Of a stretch of DNA of 64,000 nucleotides, positions 59,701 through 64,000 are shown piece after piece. The stretch covers positions 12,501 through 76,500 of the forward strand of contig WPIO01000173.1 in the NCBI GenBank assembly GCA_009760855.2, read 5' to 3'. A model generated the notes under the pieces. It saw only the letters and a program-made list of their open reading frames with translations. It made no database searches and was not told the DNA's origin. Origin of the DNA: Cristatella mucedo (Eukaryota; Bryozoa; Phylactolaemata; Cristatellidae). Each line of letters begins with the position of its first letter. The first letter of the stretch is position 1. Both the position numbers and the translations under genes were made by a program.

Positions 59701-62700
59701 TCAACATGCATAAACACGCAAAGGCTGTGCCAATTATTTAGAAGCCTCTGCATTTCTTTATAAATGTCAGGTCCAGTATGTCGTATCTTCTGTCGGGATT
59801 AAGTTCCAGGCTTAGGGAACATACAAATTGAAGATGGTTTGCTGCCACACAGTTGAGAACTTATGTCAACAGAGTAGGTGGCACCATGCCAAGCCAGATT
59901 AGGAATTACTTCTGATAGATATTTGGGAGCCAATTAAGGGATTGATTGATTGATTGATTGTCTGGCAGAAAGATTCAGGGTCTTGCTTGCCAGCCAGCAG
60001 TTTTGGCCGTGCAGTCCTAGCATGGCTTGCCTCCCCATCACGATGGCAAAACTGCCTGGCGATGCTCAATCAATCAACAACGTCATGCATTCCTTGCCCC
60101 CACTTCTGTGAATCAGGACTGAGAAATGTGCATTTAGTTCGTATGGTCCCAAAGCCTGGAACTTTATCGCGACTTCCGTCACGACTTGCCCTGACTTGAC
60201 CGCATTAAAACAAAAAAATTAAAAATGCACCTATTTATCACAGCATTTAGTGAGTGCCTGTGATTCGTCCTTTATGTGCTTTTCACGTGCTGACACTGTG
60301 CATTCTGCCACTAACCACACTTGGATGCTGGCCTGTACATGTCACCCCTAACCATGTTATTCTTTTTTTTTTACGGATCATGCTACCACTTTACCATTTC
60401 TTGTGTTTCCTTTGCAGCAAATGTAGAAGTAGAGTTCTCTGAGGATGCTTAATCAAGTGCAATATTATTATTATTATTACGTCCTTATTATCTGAAAAAA
60501 AGCACTGGTCGTGGCCGTAAAAGTAGTGGTGCAGGGCCGGCAGAAAGGGATGCTATCCATCGGCAAGGGAGCAGACAGCCGATGCTGCCCAAGAATAGCC
60601 ACGGCAACGATAGCCTTGATCTTGGGGCACAAGCCCACCAGTTGCCAGCAGTCGATAGCGCATGGTCGCGTGGTCGCCCAGGCTGCCATCGAGCAACCAT
60701 CGAGTTCGCCTTCAGGTATTCCAAGCAGGGGGCAGCATGGGCAGGTGTCGTGGGGATCGGGGACAAGCATCTCCGAGGCTCCTTCGTAGAGTGGCTATCG
60801 ACCTTGGCGCAGAGGTCTCTACCCAATTCAGTCAGCATTTATCATTGCTGGCTGCCACTTCCCGTCTTTACTGTAGCATATGCGAAAGCCTTGCTGTGCT
60901 CCCCCATACCGCTTCTAGCTGCTTGCTTTTTCTTGCTCGGTACCTACCTCGATCAAGCCGCTAGGGCACGACAGCTGCTGTCCAGCTCTTGCTGCCTGTT
61001 GTTGCCCTTGCTGCTGCCGCTGCTGCCGCTGCTGCTGCTGCTGCCACTGCTGCTGGGGCTGTTTTGGCTGCTGCTGGTGCAGCTAGCATCTTGAGCTCGG
61101 CATTTGCCAATGAATCGGTTTCCTTGTCACACACTCCGCCGACTGCAGGCGATCGTCACGGTGATGGCAGCGGCGGCGGCGGCAATGTGGAAGAAGGCAT
61201 TGAGCAGGCGCAGCAACAGCATCAGTCGGCTGAGCAGCGGGAATTGCTGCAGCTGCCTTTCGGGGCGTGCGAAGATCCGCTTACCGAGTTGTATCTGGCA
61301 GCCACGTGGCCAGACGTCGACGATGACATCATCACTGAGAGTGAAGTATACTCGTAAGCAGTGGTGGTAGCTCGTAAGCAGTGGTGGTAGCAGCGGCGCA
61401 GCTGCCACGGCTCTCCAACCGACGGCTGCGTAGTTTGCAGCTCTCTAGCTTCCGGTGTGCTTCTTTCCACAGGTAGCTCATGCATGCGCTTACTGTGCCT
61501 GCCATATTTCAATTGACCTGCTGGTGTGCGGGTGGACACTGCTGTGTGGCTTCAAGTTTTTTGTACTACTGTGGTTAGTCCTTGGGGCGGGTACGACTGT
61601 CAGTCAGTTGTCTTCTTCCGAGGTGGCATTTTGACTGATGCCTTATTTACGATATCCAACTTTTTATGATAGAAAGATCGCCAAGGAATTTGGCTAAGAT
61701 CTCAATAAGTGCCGAGTCATATAATAAGTCAGAGAAAGTTGGAAGAGTCGGTCGTGTATATGCTGGACGGCATCAATATAGGTCAACCGAACGTGGATAG
61801 CTTTGGATGTCTGTTGTTATTTCTGAGATGCTCCATTTTGTGAATACTTGCGGCAATGTCACCATGTAGCAGTACGGCCAGTAAAGCTGCTGTTCGGTTA
61901 TCGGTGCACAGGAATGTTGAATATCTTGGTGAAACTGCCTATCGTAGTGACATCAATTTTACTGTAGCTGATAGACGTGCCATGCTGCACCGTATTTTCG
62001 GATGGCGATTGTGACATGTTAGGCAACGAACCAATAATTTATTAGTGATCCAATTGATCTTGGGTGGTGAGTAACCAAGGATTGGCGGATCATGTTGCTG
62101 TCAGGCATGGCTGTGCCCATTGTTGAATTTTGCCGCACTCGGCATCAACTTAGTTTGTCGGATTTGGACAGTGGTTGACACGTTTACCGTCAGCATTTGG
62201 CAATACGACCAGACTTCCACGTACACAATGTTTTGACCAACAATGCGCTACAATGTCTTATACTTTAGCATAAGCGTCAAGCTTTGTGAGACAGCCAAGG
62301 ACTACAATTTCGTGTGCAGTAGCTTACAGGGCAGTATGTTACTTGTGCATGAGTCGGCTGTTGATAAGAACTTGCTTGCAATCGTTTTTGTTGTTACTGA
62401 TTGAACTTCCTGACCGTGTGCATGCATCCGTGCTGTTTTTGCAGCGATCTGGATCCGCTCGAAGCACCCGTGTGGGCAGTGCGAGTTAAGATGGCCGACG
62501 AACCGCAATGCTTGCTGGGTATGGCTGCCATTCCAGTCTTCCGTGGCGCTGGCTGCAGTGGTTGCTGTTTCTGACTGCTACTTTGGCTTCATAGCTGTAG
62601 AAGCAGCATCTGCAAGCAGCTGCTACCGCAGTTGCAGCAGCATCAGTGAGGGTTGGTTGGGGTGGTGTTCGGTGGAGGCTGGTGCTACTGCTGCTGCTTC

Positions 62701-63843
62701 GGCAGCCGCTTTGGCAGCTGCTATGAGGTGGCACATTCGCCTGGCGCCACCGGCGGTGCAGCACGTGTGTCGGTGAGGCAATTGCTGAGCACTGTCCTGC
62801 AGGTATGCACTTGTCGGAGCTCAGTCGGCTATGTGACTCGGATGAAAGCAGTGAGCACGCTCTCGGCCGTGCCGTGGCCGCTTCTGACGGTGAGGCAGCT
62901 TTGCAAGCTTGGGCGAGCTGATCGCGACGGATGCTTCGCTAGACCGGTGGCTGCTCGTCAGCCACTGGCTTGCGGCTCCTGTCTGTAGCTGCTGCTGCCG
63001 TCGTCTTGCCGTGTCGTCGTCGTTGCAAGCATCTGCCCAGGCAGCCAGCATGCTACTGATCCGGCATATGGGCGCGCTCTGAAGGTGGCTTGCTATTGGG
63101 GAGCCGGGCACTGGCAGCTGCTGCTGGGTGACCTGTAGCTATAGCCTGCTGCCCATATTTGGGGCCAATCCCTCTGACCATGGGTTTGCAATGGCTGAGG
63201 GTTTGCAATCTCACTTCGCTACTTCGCCAGCCCTGCCACCTCGGTGTGCTGTTACGCCGGGACTCCTTTCCTCTCCCTTCCTCCATCCCTGTACTGATCT
63301 GAGCATTGCCTTTTGTAGCTGGAAGAGTCCAGTGACCTTGCGTTCTGGGCCTCTCTCTCTCTTTGTCTCGTCTCCCTGTCTCTCTGTCGGTGTTTCTCTG
63401 TCTCTCTCTATGTTTGTCTCTGTCTCTGTCTCTGACTGACTGCCCGTCTCTGTCTCTCTTTCTGTCTCTGTCTTTCTGTCTGTCTGTGTGTCTGTCTGTC
63501 TCTCTTTTATGTTTTTCTGGCACAGAACATGCAGTTTCCCCATTCGTGCTTGTTCTGCTGTCCAATCAAGGATCCGATGGCGTTGCTGAAGCCGTATTTT
63601 TAAAAGCAGTATCATCTGCAACTATTTCAGAGACACTAATGTAGCTGTTTATGCATTTCTTTGCTAGATGAGCCAGTGGCACATATTAGCACAGCGCTAG
63701 AGCGGCTGACGGAGCCACAAGTTCCAATTAACATCGGCGTATCCTCAGCACTACACAAAGTTGTCTTTACTACAACATCTCAATTGCATAAGAGAGGGGC
63801 TAACACCCCTATTCCGGAGATGGATCTCAATCTGATGTTGGAG
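43906..63843 (+). CDS. RAB3GAP1: Rab3 GTPase-activating protein catalytic subunit, N-terminal half (10 exons, continues past window)
   Basis: The product is the catalytic subunit of the Rab3GAP complex. With the non-catalytic subunit RAB3GAP2 it acts on Rab3 in vesicle traffic and on Rab18 at the ER. Ten exons joined at GT-AG sites give 1305 nt, exactly 435 codons with no stop, and every intron phase matches. Landmarks shared with the vertebrate protein, in order, are ESEVFEI.DFTTAS.WER, FIS.LEE...EWKL, GFADF, NDFP...HCL.RWYGLR.FVV, GCQVP.FVQ.H.KWRR.Y, RT.FEMVHL..VP..Y.HLSGL, LPFGACEDP..EL.LA.TWP, DLDP..AP.W.VRV, PQCLL and AL..LTEP. The positions equivalent to human Thr18 and Glu24, which I recall as disease missense sites, are conserved. 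The catalytic GAP domain lies further C-terminal, beyond the window. The span includes introns. Nothing convincing matches about 30-40 residues expected between exons 9 and 10, so an exon may be missed or lost. Confidence 0.93.
44010..44062 (+). CDS. RAB3GAP1: RAB3GAP1 exon 2
   Basis: The acceptor is CGTTTGCAG and the donor is GTAGCT. It encodes ESEVFEIVDFTTASDWE and ends in phase 2. This is the most conserved N-terminal motif of the family. Intron 1 is only 86 bp. Confidence 0.9.
44128..44215 (-). mobile_element. LINE-B tail (minus) in RAB3GAP1 intron 2
   Basis: An (AAT)n tail plus hairpin (GCACTTGATAAAACACCCTC ... TAGGCGCTTTAGATTTGCTG). Only the very 3' end is inserted. Confidence 0.8.
44639..44714 (+). 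CDS. RAB3GAP1: RAB3GAP1 exon 3
   Basis: The acceptor is TTCTTTTACAG and the donor is GTAATC. The first base completes an Arg codon, followed by FISRLEEIFHEWKLNN, which corresponds to FISKVEEVLNDWKL of the vertebrate protein. It ends in phase 0. A minus-strand LINE-A copy begins only about 15 bp after the donor. Confidence 0.9.
44728..45270 (-). mobile_element. LINE-A 3' fragment in RAB3GAP1 intron 3 (minus)
   Basis: It runs from CTGTAACTCCACAATGCCAC at the 3' end to AGGAGACACACGGTCAAATC. It is inserted antisense to the host gene, very close to the exon 3 donor. Confidence 0.85.
45271..46559. other. Intron 3 sequence without recognised content
   Basis: It lies between LINE-A and LINE-B copies. 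The 45830-46380 part is CT/GC-richer with open frames on both strands, but no family match. Confidence 0.4.
46560..47296 (+). mobile_element. LINE-B 3' copy in RAB3GAP1 intron 3
   Basis: It carries a VASHLDFCNSLLACLP-like block near 46640, RT C-terminal remnants and the 3' UTR. The hairpin and (TTA)n tail end at 47294. Confidence 0.85.
47298..47520 (-). mobile_element. Two SINE-2-like head fragments (minus), intron 3
   Basis: Two successive head-like units contain AATATGACCTGGGTCGTGAA (47377-47396) and AATGACCTGGGTCGTGAAA (about 47463-47481), each followed by an A-box-like CACCTTACC or CACCCTACC. They are decayed. Confidence 0.5.
47786..47957 (+). mobile_element. SINE-2 copy abutting the exon 4 acceptor
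   Basis: Head ATGATAGCCCAGAAGGTAAA, B-box GGGCTCGAATCC, body AGTGGAGGTGATAGCCGTTA and tail GAGGCTGTTTTATCGGCTAA, then a T-run that merges with the exon 4 splice acceptor. Confidence 0.85.
47969..48146 (+). CDS. RAB3GAP1: RAB3GAP1 exon 4 with polyglutamine tract
   Basis: The acceptor is TGTAACAATAG and the donor is GTAAGT. The exon encodes a 37-residue acidic stretch containing EEVGFADFPFMATYY, matching the family's DEISFADFKFSV..HY block. This is followed by 15 consecutive CAG codons at 48080-48124, then HEYAAMH, ending in phase 1. The polyQ run falls in a poorly conserved linker before the NDFP block. A SINE-2 insertion abuts the acceptor. Confidence 0.88.
48080..48124 (+). repeat. (CAG)15 coding microsatellite
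   Basis: Fifteen uninterrupted CAG codons lie in exon 4 of RAB3GAP1, in the Gln frame. With no CAA interruption, length variation between individuals is likely. Confidence 0.95.
48370..48440. repeat. (GT)n microsatellite, intron 4
   Basis: GT-rich run between exons 4 and 5 of RAB3GAP1. Confidence 0.95.
48739..48934 (+). CDS. RAB3GAP1: RAB3GAP1 exon 5
   Basis: The acceptor is CCTGTCTGCAG and the donor is GTAAGG. It encodes DDLPPVLLDLMNPANDFP, then a segment with HCLTRWYGLRSFVVLSP, and ends NNSG plus two bases of a Cys codon (phase 2). This is the strongest single match to RAB3GAP1 in the window. Confidence 0.95.
49337..49485 (+). mobile_element. SINE-1 copy, intron 5
   Basis: Full length: head CCCAGCGGTTTAGGTGCTCG, B-box GGGCTCGAGCCCC, tail AAAGCACTTGAATTGAGATT. 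Confidence 0.88.
49525..50460 (-). mobile_element. LINE-A copy (minus) with nested insertions, intron 5
   Basis: It shows the LINE-A 3' end near 49545 and RT-thumb remnants to about 50460. It is interrupted by a tail-like piece at about 49845-49890 and by a SINE-1 at about 50098-50245. Confidence 0.75.
50098..50245 (-). mobile_element. SINE-1 copy (minus) nested in LINE-A
   Basis: Reverse-complement tail GCCCTAAGAGAACTTAATCT and B-box GGGGCTCGAGCCC. Confidence 0.85.
50511..50692 (+). mobile_element. SINE-2 (tRNA-headed, T-rich tail), reference copy
   Basis: The tRNA-like head has A-box sequence GATGGCACACTAGGTAAGGC and a canonical B-box GGTTCGAATCG. It is followed by a non-L2 body (GCTGCAAACAGTGGTGATAG), an AGGCTGTCAAATTAGCTAG segment and a T-run. 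It lies in RAB3GAP1 intron 5. Confidence 0.85.
50695..50830 (+). mobile_element. LINE-B tail, intron 5
   Basis: A decayed hairpin (CAGTGCCTAGAAAGAGATTT ... TTAGGGTGCTTAAG) followed by (ATT)-rich sequence. Confidence 0.6.
51450..51610 (-). mobile_element. SINE-2-like copy (minus), old, intron 5
   Basis: TGATTCAACAGCCTCATGC, then GCCTGCTGCAGAACTCAAAC and CTACGACCTGGGCTGGACAA resemble a reversed SINE-2, with many changes. Confidence 0.45.
51980..52560 (+). mobile_element. LINE-B fragment split by SINE-1, intron 5
   Basis: LINE-B C-terminal sequence (ACCCGCACCGGCTCCAAGGT) stops at 52225, where a SINE-1 begins. Related sequence resumes at about 52372 and runs to about 52560 (CTTTTGAGACCTTGGCCTTC). 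Confidence 0.65.
52226..52371 (+). mobile_element. SINE-1 copy
   Basis: Full length. Head GCGGTTAAGGTGCTCGCCCC, B-box GGGCTCGAGCCC, tail hairpin GAAGCGCCTGAACAGAGATT. It interrupts a LINE-B fragment in intron 5. Confidence 0.9.
52704..52780. repeat. (CA)n microsatellite, intron 5
   Basis: CA-rich run with a few interruptions, upstream of RAB3GAP1 exon 6. Confidence 0.95.
53016..53181 (+). CDS. RAB3GAP1: RAB3GAP1 exon 6
   Basis: The acceptor is TTTCATTGCAG. The first base completes Cys, giving CQVPIFVQVHEKWRRLY, then FEMVHLKHVPQKYSHLSGL and LVELFKAKL. The donor chosen is GTTCGT, which is weak but phase 0 and compatible with exon 7. GTGCGT four bases later is an alternative that would break the phase with exon 7. 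Confidence 0.92.
53425..53521 (+). CDS. RAB3GAP1: RAB3GAP1 exon 7
   Basis: The acceptor is AATGCTTTTAG and the donor is GTGAGT. In phase 0 it reads NTAAYPHPRVNVVIRLTY, then CLSEWPGCSEQTSV. This aligns with the PLPPVSIAIRFTYVLQDW block that follows LSGLLDIFKSK in the vertebrate protein. It ends in phase 1. The match is modest, but order and phase fit exactly. Confidence 0.82.
53605..53763 (+). mobile_element. SINE-1 (tRNA-headed, L2-type 3' tail), reference copy
   Basis: The element is about 150 bp. The tRNA-like head has an A-box region (TGGTCTAGCAGTTAAGGTGC) and a B-box-like GGGCTCGAGCCC. A short linker leads to the 3' hairpin (GTGAAGCGCCTGAATAAAGA ... TTGGGGTGCTATATAAATG) and (ATT)n. It sits in RAB3GAP1 intron 7. 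Its tail closely resembles the LINE-B terminus. Confidence 0.9.
53764..54440 (-). mobile_element. LINE-A 3' fragment in intron 7 (minus)
   Basis: It begins directly after a SINE-1 tail with CTCCGTCTGTAAGTCCACAA and runs back to the LLIGH-equivalent region near 54430. It is decayed and has internal deletions. Confidence 0.8.
54770..54930 (-). mobile_element. LINE-B tail fragment (minus), intron 7
   Basis: A short decayed 3' end with ACCCAATCTCTTTCTAG and the following 3' UTR. Confidence 0.65.
54930..55056. repeat. (AGC/AGT)-rich repeat
   Basis: Interrupted trinucleotide tract immediately before the (AAT)n tail of a LINE-B copy, intron 7. Confidence 0.9.
55055..55620 (-). mobile_element. LINE-B 3' copy (minus), intron 7
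   Basis: It starts with (AAT)n and a perfect-looking hairpin (AAAGCGCCCTCAGAGAACTT ... AGGCGCTTTACATTTGCTG), continues through the 3' UTR, and enters the RT C-terminus. It ends near 55615. Confidence 0.9.
55621..56520. other. Intron 7 sequence without recognised content
   Basis: No RAB3GAP1-like block, repeat family or other gene was recognised between the LINE-B and LINE-A copies. Confidence 0.4.
56521..58470 (-). mobile_element. LINE-A (L2/CR1-like non-LTR retrotransposon), 5'-truncated, ORF intact
   Basis: This is the best-preserved LINE-A copy, on the minus strand in RAB3GAP1 intron 7. It spans from a 5' break near 58470 to a 3' end with a short CCACA...TGTGG hairpin and a few ATTAC repeats at 56521-56537. 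The lack of stops across the RT suggests a young insertion, although the copy is 5'-truncated. Confidence 0.9.
56586..58439 (-). CDS. LINE-A reverse transcriptase ORF, 617 codons
   Basis: The protein is a non-LTR retrotransposon reverse transcriptase that would copy the element RNA by target-primed reverse transcription. RT motifs appear in order: YRPVSLLPFLSKILEKMV (about 128-145), motif A LLDLSAAFDTIDH (about 197-209), motif B GVPQGSVLSPLLFSIY (about 256-271) and motif C YADD (about 289-292). A C-terminal region ends with a GPRLWNSLP block typical of the L2/CR1 group. No endonuclease domain is present. The first residues differ from the equivalent region of the copy at 33.1 kb and follow a stop, so the Met is probably not the native start. 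Confidence 0.92.
   Translation of the reverse strand: MSFSLSGVGSPARSGKTQDFLTKLRASIKPPPTEAIAVPQPVTFLKRFSDVSACDVAALIRSSKNSSSPQDPIPSSLWSSLADHLSPAITKISNACLGKGVVPKSFKSAIVRPILKKPGLDTEVLANYRPVSLLPFLSKILEKMVAKQLVERIENNGMSETFQSGFKRQHSTETALLHVNNDILRGNDDGNVTALALLDLSAAFDTIDHDVLLERLRTTIGLAVEALAWFKSYLSDRVQSVSFGGQVSDMRRVTCGVPQGSVLSPLLFSIYTEPLGKVIKAHGIGYHFYADDTRLYLSFKPSESAAATEKLNACLPDIRSWMSENFLKLNDDKTELLLIGHHKRLAGLKGFAVLIGDAIVRPSPRAHNLGVVFDGCLNFKSFIQKTASTASHHIRSLSKIRSCLPQWLVKNLTSSLVLSRLDYCNSLLAGLPKKAIMLLQRTMNMAARLVFKSQRFEHVSPLLKELGWLPVEQRIQSKVLMLTHKARHGLVPSYLAELLHQFQPVRALRSCVDNKLAVPFLCLKTVGNRSFSSAGPRLWNSLPQFLGNDIYSPTADYGTSFSAVLNCYFYVTHYLNCSPNFAMLPTFPLLGETKSVGYRMLTESRLGCEWAIQNSPA
59421..59645 (+). pseudogene. 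Displaced C-terminal exon-like fragment of RAB3GAP1
   Basis: After an acceptor-like CTCCTGTAG the frame reads RGSSDLGCSRILLPRPAPTT, then KRFYSLVSYDFSLLAGVF, and stops at 59643-59645. It resembles the extreme C-terminus of RAB3GAP1 (TTVPRPAPYSK, QRMYSVL, DFRLAGAF). It lies inside intron 7, before exons 8-10, so it cannot be the terminal exon of the main transcript in this order. With the TAG acceptor its phase is 0, which does not fit the phase-1 end of exon 7. It may be a duplicated exon, a relic of a second copy, an alternative last exon, or an assembly rearrangement. Confidence 0.6.
59568..59682 (+). repeat. Three-unit ~37 bp tandem repeat
   Basis: Three imperfect units begin GAAAATCATGGCTTCACCTC or a variant, at about 59570, 59607 and 59644. 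The first two fall within the open frame after the RAB3GAP1-like C-terminus, and the frame stops where the third unit begins. Confidence 0.7.
59690..59935 (-). mobile_element. LINE-B 3' UTR/ORF-end fragment (minus), intron 7
   Basis: Decayed reverse complement of the LINE-B 3' region, for example ATTAAGTTCCAGGCTTAGGG. Confidence 0.6.
60110..60480 (+). mobile_element. LINE-B 3' fragment, intron 7
   Basis: From the SSYGPKAWN-like region at about 60140 through the 3' UTR to a hairpin relic and ATTATTATTATTATTA ending near 60479. Confidence 0.85.
60481..61082. other. Intron 7, 3' part; CTG-rich pyrimidine region before exon 8
   Basis: The last 100 bp are (CTG)n-like and provide the polypyrimidine context of the exon 8 acceptor. 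Frames read through it are Leu/Ala-rich artefacts. Confidence 0.5.
61083..61353 (+). CDS. RAB3GAP1: RAB3GAP1 exon 8
   Basis: The acceptor is CTGCTGGTGCAG and the donor is GTAAGC. After a Ser/Gly/Gln-rich linker of about 60 residues it encodes LQLPFGACEDPLTELYLAAT, then WPDVDDDIITESEVYS, nearly identical in pattern to the family block. The start is the acceptor that gives phase 1, as required by exon 7, but an internal acceptor in the low-complexity linker cannot be excluded. The donor region is tandemly duplicated. Confidence 0.88.
61351..61390 (+). repeat. Exact 20 bp tandem duplication of the exon 8 splice donor
   Basis: Two identical 20 bp units (CTCGTAAGCAGTGGTGGTAG) lie head to tail. 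Each contains the donor CTC|GTAAGC. Use of the second donor would add 20 nt and place a TAA directly after the Ser codon, so only the first keeps the frame. Confidence 0.95.
62444..62517 (+). CDS. RAB3GAP1: RAB3GAP1 exon 9
   Basis: The acceptor is GCTGTTTTTGCAG and the donor is GTATGG. It encodes DLDPLEAPVWAVRVKMADEP, then QCLL, matching the vertebrate DLDPIQAPHWSVRVRKAENP.QCLLG block. It enters in phase 2 and leaves in phase 1. Confidence 0.92.
63345..63515. repeat. (CTCTGT)-rich tract, last intron in window
   Basis: CTCT/CTGT repeats just upstream of RAB3GAP1 exon 10. Confidence 0.9.
63668..63843 (+). CDS. RAB3GAP1: RAB3GAP1 exon 10
   Basis: The acceptor is CATTTCTTTGCTAG and the donor is GTACAC. 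It reads EPVAHISTALERLTEPQVPI, then a segment ending PIPEMDLNLMLE, which aligns with ITHALSKLTEPASVPIHKLS and the following LN..VLN region. It ends in phase 0. Later exons, including the GAP domain, lie outside the window. Confidence 0.87.
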
Positions 63844-64000
63844 GTACACATTGTGTCAGCAGCTTACTGTTTCAGTAGCTTACTGCTTCTCTTGCTGCCG
63901 CTGCTGCAGCTGCTGCTACTGTGTGTTCGCCTGGTTGATAAGATCCGTGATCTGATGGTAGCGTGTTGAGGCGAATAGCAAGTTCACCCCAGGGGTGCTA

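Noticed and set aside
60989-61082. Leu/Ala-rich N-terminal extension of exon 8 (signal-peptide-like)
   Set aside because: It is the CTG-rich pyrimidine tract before the acceptor. The phase from exon 7 requires entry at 61083.

Overview
The window is nuclear DNA from an animal, most likely a non-model invertebrate. The evidence is a protein-coding gene split by GT-AG introns, dense L2/CR1-type LINEs, tRNA-headed SINEs, and many di- and tri-nucleotide microsatellites. I cannot assign a phylum. No rRNA gene, free-standing tRNA gene, CRISPR array or bacterial-style operon was seen.

Only one host gene is clearly supported. From 43.9 kb to beyond the right edge, the + strand carries the N-terminal half of the catalytic subunit of the Rab3 GTPase-activating complex (RAB3GAP1). 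Ten exons (43906-43923, 44010-44062, 44639-44714, 47969-48146, 48739-48934, 53016-53181, 53425-53521, 61083-61353, 62444-62517, 63668-63843) join through phase-compatible splice sites into an open frame of exactly 435 codons. The exons were found by recognising the conserved protein. Exon 4 carries 15 CAG codons (polyQ), and the 20 bp around the exon 8 donor are tandemly duplicated. A piece resembling the extreme C-terminus of the same protein lies out of order inside intron 7 (59421-59645).

The first 43 kb and most intron sequence are layered retrotransposon debris. LINE-A is an L2/CR1-like element; one minus-strand copy at 56521-58439 keeps an uninterrupted 617-codon reverse transcriptase ORF. 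LINE-B is a second L2-like family, present mainly as 3' fragments, ending in a hairpin (AAAGCGCC...GGCGCTTT) followed by (ATT)n. SINE-1 has a tRNA-like head and a 3' tail of nearly the same hairpin plus (ATT)n, so it probably borrows LINE-B-type machinery. SINE-2 has a related tRNA-like head but a different T-rich tail. Several insertions are nested.

A compact LTR-type element occupies 37.87-39.86 kb. Two direct repeats flank a gag-like remnant with no visible pol, and one repeat carries a SINE-1 insertion that the other lacks. CpG-rich blocks at about 31.0-31.7 and 41.1-41.75 kb, and GC-rich sequence at 0-1 kb and 4.38-4.75 kb, have no gene I can support. Coordinates of repeat copies are approximate (about 10-40 bp) because they were read by eye.
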